Source: an uncultured Alistipes sp. (GTDB taxonomy: Bacteria > Bacteroidota > Bacteroidia > Bacteroidales > Rikenellaceae). Taken from it: DNA of 64,000 bases. The position numbers and the translations under genes are program-made. The notes under the pieces are model-generated. The model was not told the origin of the DNA. It did no database searches and saw nothing but the letters and a program-made list of their open reading frames with translations. The stretch lies in assembly GCF_902388705.1 (NCBI RefSeq), contig NZ_CABMQJ010000008.1, positions 18,864-82,863 on the forward strand. The letters run 5' to 3'. Of this stretch, positions 57,725-64,000 are shown piece after piece. How positions within the stretch are numbered: the stretch's first letter is position 1; each line of letters begins with the position of its first letter.

Positions 57725-58550
57725 ATTCTTTTTTTAAACTATTCAAATCTTTTCGATGTCGGATTATTTTGGGAATTTTATTTAATCTGTATTTTATTCG
57801 TTCAATTACGGGTTTTCTCTTGCTAGCCGATAGAAACCCTCTTTGCTGATAATTTACTTTTATATCATGCTTTTCAAATAAAGGAACAACTTCATCCAAC
57901 CATTTGCTCTGGACAATCCCTGTGAAAATGTAAGGAATAATTTCAAATCTGTTCAATTGTACCCATTGTTTGGATACAGCTAAATATTCTTGCTTCATTA
58001 CTTTTGAGCGATCTGACCCGAATTCCTCGAATTCCCATGCATTTTCATAATCGCGAATCAAGTTCAGTAATTCGTCTTTCCGCCATAAAGCTGTTTGGCA
58101 ACTTACACGATAACGTTGGTGATACGGAACATTATCGAGATTTTCATATGTAGAAGGGGTGCTGGTATGTACTGCTTGGTCTGTAAGATGTATACATTTT
58201 ATATTCGGATGCTCTAGCATCAAGTAAACATATCGTTCTACAAATTCATTTTTGACCGTATCTTTCAAAAAATAGTCTTCCTGCATATAGAGGACAATGT
58301 CTGTGTCCATTGTTTCCAATGCCCATTTCAGACATTGGCTCCATGTTGCACGCTTGTTTAAGGAGATATTATGATTTTGACATACTTTTGTTGAGGTAAT
58401 ATCGATCCCGGGATAAGAAAAATTTTGATATTCAGTATTTAGATAGATCTTGCCGGAACAATCTTTCCAATATATTGACCATAATTTGAAGAACGGATTC
58501 CAACAATCATTGAATTTATCGCATGTGTTTATGAGAATGGAATATTTCAT
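57717..58550 (-). CDS. Putative GT-A-like glycosyltransferase
   Basis: A 277-residue protein with an N-terminal strand-loop (YSILINTCDKFNDCWNPFF) and an acidic motif in IVLYMQEDYFL near residue 94, where GT-A enzymes bind metal and nucleotide sugar. The rest (RVSCQTALWRKDEL, WEFEEFGSDRS) resembles capsule-locus glycosyltransferases of poorly studied families. I do not recognise a named subfamily. It overlaps both neighbours by 4-8 bp. Confidence 0.6.
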   Translation of the reverse strand: MKYSILINTCDKFNDCWNPFFKLWSIYWKDCSGKIYLNTEYQNFSYPGIDITSTKVCQNHNISLNKRATWSQCLKWALETMDTDIVLYMQEDYFLKDTVKNEFVERYVYLMLEHPNIKCIHLTDQAVHTSTPSTYENLDNVPYHQRYRVSCQTALWRKDELLNLIRDYENAWEFEEFGSDRSKVMKQEYLAVSKQWVQLNRFEIIPYIFTGIVQSKWLDEVVPLFEKHDIKVNYQQRGFLSASKRKPVIERIKYRLNKIPKIIRHRKDLNSLKKEYE

Positions 58551-59569
58551 ATTTTTTCAGCTTTAGTATAGCGTTGTAATATCCAATAGATTGTATTTTC
58601 TTCCCATTTCCCCAATAAAAAAATTCTCAATTTATCGATAAAGATACTCATGGTGAATACAAGTACAACCTCTGTTGTTAAGAGAAATAGTAATTGATTG
58701 CTATTCGAATAGATGTGTAGGTGGATAATGTGGCTGTCAACGAATAGGCGTAAGCCGTCCAGTAGATAAACTGCAATGGTGCTTGACGCGAGATAGTTGA
58801 TTAATTTTGATTGAAATACAAACGACTTGAATAAATAAAATACGGATATGGCAGAAGCGAGGATGAACGGACTACAATCCAATGCGTAAATGGAACAAGG
58901 TTTTTTTAATAAAAATCCCATTCCTATGTTCAATGAGCAGATGATAGCGGTCATGAGTAAAAAAAGACCCGCTGCTTTCTTTTTTTTTACATTTTTATTC
59001 CGGTAAATTCGTATATATCTGCCTATCAAATATAAAAAAATCATGTAGACTAAACATTTCCCCCCCCCGGTAAGGATAGTATAATATGGGGTGTTGAATA
59101 TTGTAGGCAATACGGAAAAGACAATAAATAATATCATCAATAGTTTCTCCAGGTTTTTTTTTGTGGATGCGGAAATGTAAGCATTCAAGTAGGGTGATAG
59201 TAACATTAATATAAGATAACAGGCAATAAACCAGTTTTTATAAAGGGGGATAACTAATAGTGCATTGAAGAGTTTGTTACTAATTGTAAATCCATAATTG
59301 ATCAAATATAGGACTATGGAATAAAACGTAGTTAGTATAATTAACTGGATAAATTTGAATTTTTTGAAATTAATCCCAAAATACCCTGATATTAAAATAA
59401 AACACGATACACCGATATTGCCAATACTATTGATCAATACTCCCAGATAGTAATTCCCTGAAGTCATATCGTTGTTTTGCGCCTGTGAATACGTATGCAT
59501 CAACAGGATAAGCACTATTGATAAAATGCGCAACAGTTCAAAATTAGAACTACGCTGTATCGGTGTCAT
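58547..59569 (-). CDS. Acyltransferase-3 family membrane protein with an internal poly-G tract
   Basis: A 340-residue protein with ten or so hydrophobic segments. It begins NFELLRILSIVLILLMHTYSQ (active-site His) and has SCFILISGYFGI and a C-terminal YLLDGLRLF region. It is similar in type to the acyltransferase encoded at 55760, but not a close copy. Nine G (59060-59068) encode G168-G170 (ILTGGGKC), in frame. It overlaps the downstream gene by 4 bp. Confidence 0.87.
   Translation of the reverse strand: MTPIQRSSNFELLRILSIVLILLMHTYSQAQNNDMTSGNYYLGVLINSIGNIGVSCFILISGYFGINFKKFKFIQLIILTTFYSIVLYLINYGFTISNKLFNALLVIPLYKNWFIACYLILMLLSPYLNAYISASTKKNLEKLLMILFIVFSVLPTIFNTPYYTILTGGGKCLVYMIFLYLIGRYIRIYRNKNVKKKKAAGLFLLMTAIICSLNIGMGFLLKKPCSIYALDCSPFILASAISVFYLFKSFVFQSKLINYLASSTIAVYLLDGLRLFVDSHIIHLHIYSNSNQLLFLLTTEVVLVFTMSIFIDKLRIFLLGKWEENTIYWILQRYTKAEKI
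59060..59068 (-). repeat. 9-base G tract in the second acyltransferase-3 gene
   Basis: Coding nucleotides 502-510: three GGG codons. In frame. Confidence 0.95.
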
Positions 59570-59624
59570 GTAACCGCTATTAATTTGTTATTTGCATTGG
59601 TAGTGACGATAGAATAATTTTTGT

Positions 59625-60152
59625 TCAACCTTTTACAAAATCGATTTTTTTGATCACGCGACATGGATTACCGGCTGCAAATACTCCTGCCGGAATGTCT
59701 TTCGTGACAACGCTTCCTGCGCCGATAACCGTATTGTTTCCGATTGTTACGCCCGGGAGTATCGTAACATTGGAGGTTATCCATACATTATCGCCTATGG
59801 TTACCGGCTTGCCGATTACTGTGCTGAAATCTGTATAATCATGTGTACTTGTTATGATCATATTGCGAAACGAGAATGAACAACCTTTTCCTATCGTTAT
59901 TGGGGCATATGCTATGCAAAACAGATCTCCTAATCCGGTGTGTTCTCCAACCGATAATAATGGCGCCGAACAATAAAATCCAGGCATAATGCTGGTTGTT
60001 TGCGGGAGTTTGAATTCTTTAAGTAATAGTTGCCTGAACCATTTTATTCGATGAATTATTGGAAGACTGTACAGTTTCAGCAACAACCGTTGTTTGAATG
60101 AGTTGGACGGTCGCCCCCCCCCTCCTATTTTGTATATTATAGGACTTACCAT
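59625..60152 (-). CDS. Hexapeptide acetyltransferase (WcaF/maltose-acetyltransferase-like) with a poly-G tract at its start
   Basis: A 175-residue left-handed beta-helix enzyme with the catalytic-region HDYTDF and closing repeats IGDNVWITSNVTILPGVTIG and GAGSVVTKDIPAGVFAAGNPCRVIKK, typical of sugar O-acetyltransferases. The tract (60114-60122) encodes G11-G13 in YKIGGGGRPS, so a slip would leave only about 13 correct residues. The start overlaps the preceding GT2 gene by 7 bp. Confidence 0.9.
   Translation of the reverse strand: MVSPIIYKIGGGGRPSNSFKQRLLLKLYSLPIIHRIKWFRQLLLKEFKLPQTTSIMPGFYCSAPLLSVGEHTGLGDLFCIAYAPITIGKGCSFSFRNMIITSTHDYTDFSTVIGKPVTIGDNVWITSNVTILPGVTIGNNTVIGAGSVVTKDIPAGVFAAGNPCRVIKKIDFVKG
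60114..60122 (-). repeat. 9-base G tract near the start of an acetyltransferase gene
   Basis: Coding nucleotides 31-39: three GGG codons following GGA. In frame. Confidence 0.95.
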
Positions 60153-61162
60153 ATTCTATATTTTTGTGGTATTGTGTTTATATCTATTTGTTCGCCTACG
60201 ATGGGATAAAATCGCATTCTCCAAATAACTTTGCTGATATTAATCCAGCAGGATGAAATTTTGTTCCAATGATGTGTATATATTTTTTTTTCGATGGGAT
60301 TTAATAGTGCCTTATTTTCTTCATTTAATCCGTAATAAAATTTATTAAACCATTTCGGCTCTTGTTTCAGTAATCCTTTTATACGGTGTCGTATGTCGTA
60401 GCGAAAATATATTTTGAATAATTTATTGTTTGGTTTGTCTTGGGAGAAATTCATGACATGATTATAATATTCTACTACGGAATCCAAGAGAGTGTACCTT
60501 GTTTCTTGATCAGCACTGGTAATTTGTCCAGGTACTCCTCCGATGTATTTCGCCAAGGGCAGGCCGATATACACGAACTCGGAAATCAACCCTATTTTCT
60601 GAGTTAGAGCATAATCTTCGCAGCATTTCATTTTAATGGGAAAACCGCCGGCGTTGAGGAAAACCTCTTTTTTTACAACAGTTCTGCTTGTATGGGATAG
60701 TGCTGCCGGATTTTCGAAAAAATTGAGTTTAGTTATGTGGTTAATATATTTTTTAGCTATAGAATAGCTTATGCGGGGTGATAAGATTGATGTTCCAACA
60801 CCTCCTGTGCATAGCATGCCGGCTTCCGGATATAGTGCTATCCCTTTTCTGATATGTTCAAGATATTCCGGGTGCCATTCATCATCACCATCTATGAATG
60901 CAATATATTCTCCTATGGCTTCTGCTACACCCCGATTGCGTGCTGCACTTACTCCTGTATTGGGTTGAGAAATGATGCGAATTCGTGAATCATGAAAATT
61001 TTGGCTTATAATTTCCGCGCCATTATCTGTGGAGCCATCATCAATAATGATAATTTCGAAATTTCCGTATGTCTGGGTAACTACGGATGTTAGTGTATTG
61101 ATGATCGTATGGGCTTTATTATATAATGGTAAAACTACTGTAATCAAGATATTATGTCCCAT
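60146..61162 (-). CDS. Family 2 glycosyltransferase
   Basis: A 338-residue GT-A enzyme: ITVVLPLYNKAHTIINTL, IIIDDGSTDNGAEII, PNTGVSAARNRGVAEAIGEYIAFIDGDDEWHPEYL with the metal motif near residue 94. It is close in style to the GT2 at the other end of the locus. It lies 40 bp downstream of the flippase gene. Confidence 0.92.
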   Translation of the reverse strand: MGHNILITVVLPLYNKAHTIINTLTSVVTQTYGNFEIIIIDDGSTDNGAEIISQNFHDSRIRIISQPNTGVSAARNRGVAEAIGEYIAFIDGDDEWHPEYLEHIRKGIALYPEAGMLCTGGVGTSILSPRISYSIAKKYINHITKLNFFENPAALSHTSRTVVKKEVFLNAGGFPIKMKCCEDYALTQKIGLISEFVYIGLPLAKYIGGVPGQITSADQETRYTLLDSVVEYYNHVMNFSQDKPNNKLFKIYFRYDIRHRIKGLLKQEPKWFNKFYYGLNEENKALLNPIEKKIYTHHWNKISSCWINISKVIWRMRFYPIVGEQIDINTIPQKYRIW

Positions 61163-61202
61163 CTATTTGGTCGATTAATTCTTTATGTAAACAGACATAT
61201 TC

Positions 61203-62759
61203 TTATCTTTTATAATTCATATGTTGTACTAGATAAGTCTTCAAGTTCAATAGTTGTGTCGTAATAATTTGTTTTTCATAGTGATTACAAGCAAGATAAA
61301 AACAGGAGACGCCGGAAATGATTATTGAAAATATGAGATATATAAATAAGAAATATATTGATTTAATAGGAAAGAGCCATACATATATGGAAAGGATAAA
61401 ACAGATGGTTATAATTGTTATGGTTATGGGTAATACAATCATTTTAAAGACTGATTTTAGTTCAATACCACAATGTTTTTTTGTGTAGTATAAGAAATTG
61501 ACGGCGACTAATAAATGTCCGAATAATAATGCCACTATATATAATACATATGGAGGAAAGTCCAATTTGAAAAGTATGTAAATTATTGGTAATTGTACTA
61601 TGTTTAATATTGTTGTCCATATAGAGTAGCCTTTTATTTCTCCAGAAGCTTGTATGGCGGATGAAAAAGGACGGCTGGCAAAGGAAATTAGCATCGAAAT
61701 TATACTGAACCGGACAAAAAGAGTTGTCCATTCCGGCACTTCCTTTAGCCATATTTTGAGGATATATGGGGCTTCGATAAAGAAAGGAATGGCAAATGGA
61801 ATATAAAGAAGAAGGGCGAATTTTGAACCAGCGAATACTGATTGAATGAATAAGGTCCGGTTTTGTGAGCCTGCACTTTTTCCAATTAGAGGATTTAAAG
61901 CTTTAAGCATGTTCGATGATAACACCTGAAGTTGACCTGAAATCTGACTTGCAAGGCCTTGTGCCGCATTTAGTATGGTTCCGAAAAAATGATTTAGAAT
62001 TATTCCTTGTCCATAGCTGCTTATCATTATAACTGCATTACTTACAAAATTCCATCCGGCAAAACCAGTCATTTCTTTCATCAGTACTTTGTCCCAATAT
62101 CGTTTTGGAGCGACAATACATTCTTCATAGTTCCGGTGGCAATAGGCGCGCATGACAGATAATGTGATGAGAGGTATACAAGCCATTAAGATGCCATAGA
62201 TAATTAGCTTATCGGCTGAAATATATACGACTATTAGTGCGACGAGAAGTTTAAGTAAAGCCTCAAATACACCGATGAGCGCATAATATTTCATATTCTC
62301 ATGTGCATTGAGTATTGCATCGTACGGTACAGTGGTAACCGTGAATATAGTACTGATAATTAAACTCCCGTATACGATTTTTGCAGCGAAGACCCGGTCC
62401 GAAGGAATGTTGAGGATGCCGTTAAAGAAAAAATACCCGGCAATGAGGAGTGTGAGCCCGGCCAAAAGAGCAACGAAAGCATGCAGTATGATACTGATGT
62501 TAAAGATGCTTTTCTGTTTTTCTTTGTTGCCTTCTCCCTCGCAGAATGACATAAATCGCTGTGTTGCACCAGCCATCGCCGCATTGAGGAAACCTAACAT
62601 ACTTATGGCGCCGCCAACAATATTGAATATGCCGAAATCGGATGCACCGAGCGAATTCAATATAAGGCGGGTGGTATATAACGAAATAAACATCGTTACA
62701 CCCATCTTGGCGTATAAAAATCCTGTGTTTTTTATTATTCGGTTAGCTGTGCCGGGCAT
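61203..62759 (-). CDS. Polysaccharide flippase (Wzx-like)
   Basis: A 518-residue MATE/MVF-superfamily membrane protein with 12-14 hydrophobic segments. It starts RIIKNTGFLYAKMGVTMFISLYTTRLILNSLGASDFGIFNIVGG, a typical Wzx/RfbX opening, and has QGIILNHFFGTILNAAQGLASQISGQ in the middle. It would flip lipid-linked repeat units across the inner membrane. No long homopolymer is present in this core gene. Confidence 0.92.
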   Translation of the reverse strand: MPGTANRIIKNTGFLYAKMGVTMFISLYTTRLILNSLGASDFGIFNIVGGAISMLGFLNAAMAGATQRFMSFCEGEGNKEKQKSIFNISIILHAFVALLAGLTLLIAGYFFFNGILNIPSDRVFAAKIVYGSLIISTIFTVTTVPYDAILNAHENMKYYALIGVFEALLKLLVALIVVYISADKLIIYGILMACIPLITLSVMRAYCHRNYEECIVAPKRYWDKVLMKEMTGFAGWNFVSNAVIMISSYGQGIILNHFFGTILNAAQGLASQISGQLQVLSSNMLKALNPLIGKSAGSQNRTLFIQSVFAGSKFALLLYIPFAIPFFIEAPYILKIWLKEVPEWTTLFVRFSIISMLISFASRPFSSAIQASGEIKGYSIWTTILNIVQLPIIYILFKLDFPPYVLYIVALLFGHLLVAVNFLYYTKKHCGIELKSVFKMIVLPITITIITICFILSIYVWLFPIKSIYFLFIYLIFSIIISGVSCFYLACNHYEKQIITTQLLNLKTYLVQHMNYKR

Positions 62760-62776
62760 ACGTCAGATGCAGACCT

Positions 62777-63934
62777 TTATTTTATTCCGCTCCACTTTTT
62801 TATGATTCGTTTTATTCGCTCACGCGGAGTAAAGCAGTATTTAAGAACCAAAGAGGAAATGCTATATTTGTGTGTATTCAAGTCATGGAAGAAATCGGTG
62901 CGATATATATGGGCCGGTGCGGAATGTACTATCGCTGGATTTAATGGAATAATTTCCCTATATTCGCATTCTTGATGAGTGGTATTTATATTACCAAATA
63001 TTCTCTCACCGAGTGGTGAATTCAACATTACCAGACTTACGCCTCTGTCGTCATTCCAATTTGGAAGTAGGCTTTCAATGCCCCAAAAGTCGGCAATTGT
63101 GATATCGCTGTTACTTTTAAAAGATTTGCTTGGACAATGATGACATGACGGTCTTAAATATAGATTTGCCAGAAATCCTCGTAGGTATAAATTCTCGTAC
63201 ACGGATTGGGCGAATGTTAGCTTTTTTGTACATGTATTCATTTTTTTGAATGATATGGATAAGCTATATTTTTTCCATCCGGATCTTTTATCTCTGAATC
63301 TAATGTTTTCAGGAATGCTTTGTCGTTTATGCAATATATCGTTTAAATAGAGTCGCCATACTTCTGGACTGGGAACTCCATGACAGATAAAATCCACTGT
63401 TATCAGATTTTCATAGTCTTTTTGTAAGAAAAGTTTTAATCCGGCTATTTGACAAGGCGTTCCTGAAAATAAAACGTTTCCCCCCCCCTTTAAAAAATGC
63501 AATACTTGTTGATAAGATTGTCCGATTTTACTTTGTACATATTTACTTCCTCTGAATTGAGCTAATTCTTCGGCGGTTGTTGCATAATCGTGAATTACTT
63601 CCCACTTGCTATTGAATTTTGCTCCAAAGACAACCCCATTTTCTCGAATGATTTCATTTGCCAGAAGTGTGAAAATCCCGCCGGAAGAACTCTCCAGCCG
63701 GAGCGATTCGTCTTTACATTTGGCTGCATATACAGTTAAAGGCTTTTTTTCGTTAGATTGATTGAGAATAGGACATATTTTTTCGCATATACCGCAATCA
63801 ATACATGATTCCGTGTCTACAACCGGATATAGAAATCCTTCTGTGTCTTGCTGCATTTGGATGCACGACTTTGGACAACGTTGAATACAAGCTTCGCATC
63901 CACAACAATTTTGTTTCTTATCTATTGAAATCAT
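62777..63934 (-). CDS. F420-dehydrogenase-beta-like Fe-S protein of polysaccharide loci, with poly-G tract
   Basis: A 385-residue protein with two 4Fe-4S ferredoxin motifs (C10CGCEACIQRCPKSC24 and CIDCGICEKICP at about 44-54), then the coenzyme F420 hydrogenase/dehydrogenase beta-subunit N- and C-terminal domains (SSGGIFTLLA, RGSKYVQSKIG, LFSGTPCQIAGLK, VDFICHGVPSP). In Bacteroidetes capsule loci such proteins accompany polysaccharide pyruvyltransferases; their reaction is unknown. Nine G (63480-63488) fall in codons 149-152 (KGGGN), in frame. Confidence 0.87.
   Translation of the reverse strand: MISIDKKQNCCGCEACIQRCPKSCIQMQQDTEGFLYPVVDTESCIDCGICEKICPILNQSNEKKPLTVYAAKCKDESLRLESSSGGIFTLLANEIIRENGVVFGAKFNSKWEVIHDYATTAEELAQFRGSKYVQSKIGQSYQQVLHFLKGGGNVLFSGTPCQIAGLKLFLQKDYENLITVDFICHGVPSPEVWRLYLNDILHKRQSIPENIRFRDKRSGWKKYSLSISFKKMNTCTKKLTFAQSVYENLYLRGFLANLYLRPSCHHCPSKSFKSNSDITIADFWGIESLLPNWNDDRGVSLVMLNSPLGERIFGNINTTHQECEYREIIPLNPAIVHSAPAHIYRTDFFHDLNTHKYSISSLVLKYCFTPRERIKRIIKKWSGIK
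63480..63488 (-). repeat. 9-base G tract in the Fe-S protein gene
   Basis: Coding nucleotides 447-455: AAG GGG GGG GGA. In frame. Confidence 0.95.
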
Positions 63935-64000
63935 GAATGAGTGTCATTTCTATACATTTCCCGGTAGTATTTTTCATACTCGCCGGATGTTATGTCGTCC
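63931..64000 (-). CDS. 3' end of an upstream polysaccharide-locus gene (partial)
   Basis: The minus strand is open from the window edge to a TGA at 63931-63933, ending GEYEKYYREMYRNDTHS. The stop overlaps the ATG of the next gene (TCATGA), the coupling seen throughout this locus, so it is probably a real coding end. Too short to assign. Confidence 0.6.
   Translation of the reverse strand, partial: DDITSGEYEKYYREMYRNDTHS

Noticed and set aside
1..64000. CRISPR arrays, insertion sequences, integrases and invertible promoter repeats
   Set aside because: I looked for regular short repeats, transposase or recombinase motifs and paired inverted repeats flanking promoters and saw none. A computed repeat search would be more reliable.

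Overview
The window looks like chromosomal DNA of a gut Bacteroidetes, most likely Alistipes or a close relative (Rikenellaceae). The evidence is many TAnnTTTG-type -7 promoter boxes, a six-subunit Na+-NQR operon, a TonB-dependent receptor with a carboxypeptidase-regulatory domain, a DUF5686 outer-membrane protein, surface lipoproteins and a generally GC-rich coding style. The genus is inferred; no 16S or marker gene is present.

Layout. 1-1.2 kb: tcdA (cut by the window edge) and a TatD-family hydrolase. 1.35-7.3 kb: nqrABCDEF, in which NqrC carries an extra N-terminal rubredoxin-like four-cysteine module. 7.8-10 kb: membrane pyrophosphatase hppA. 10.1-11.8 kb: a YhiM-like membrane protein and a HAD hydrolase. 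12-17.3 kb: a TonB-dependent receptor with a downstream OB-fold lipoprotein. 17.8-25.2 kb: AI-2E-type permease, biotin-dependent decarboxylase/carboxylase, mscL, a K+-channel-like protein, a small lipoprotein, tRNA-Met and a phosphodiester-glycosidase-like lipoprotein. 25.4-32.7 kb: a complete hisGDCBHAFI operon (minus strand) preceded by a seven-histidine leader peptide and an attenuator-type terminator. 32.8-48.9 kb: ferredoxin-like and cysteine-dioxygenase-like genes, a tightly packed operon (SSS symporter, amidase/xanthan-lyase-like protein, GH78 rhamnosidase, YqeY, aspartic protease, BASS transporter), SDR, HAD, DUF5686 and ybaK genes.

48.9-64 kb is a visibly AT-rich, co-oriented (minus strand) surface-polysaccharide locus running off the right edge. 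It holds a flippase, a polymerase, several glycosyltransferases, four acyltransferases, a polysaccharide pyruvyltransferase and an iron-sulfur partner protein.

The most striking pattern is a set of eight homopolymeric G/C tracts, seven of exactly 9 and one of 8. Seven are inside genes and one is intergenic. Five are in the polysaccharide locus: three acyltransferases, the Fe-S/F420-like protein and a rhamnosyltransferase-like gene. In the last, the 8-base tract puts the gene out of frame, and one more G would restore a 282-residue protein. Two more lie in the signal peptides of surface lipoproteins. This suggests slipped-strand phase variation (contingency loci) of surface decoration, unlike the DNA-inversion switching usually described for gut Bacteroidetes. 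Other points of interest are the rubredoxin-NqrC fusion, the his attenuator, a HisB linker insertion, a K+ channel with an altered filter, and promoters placed so that mRNAs would be leaderless.
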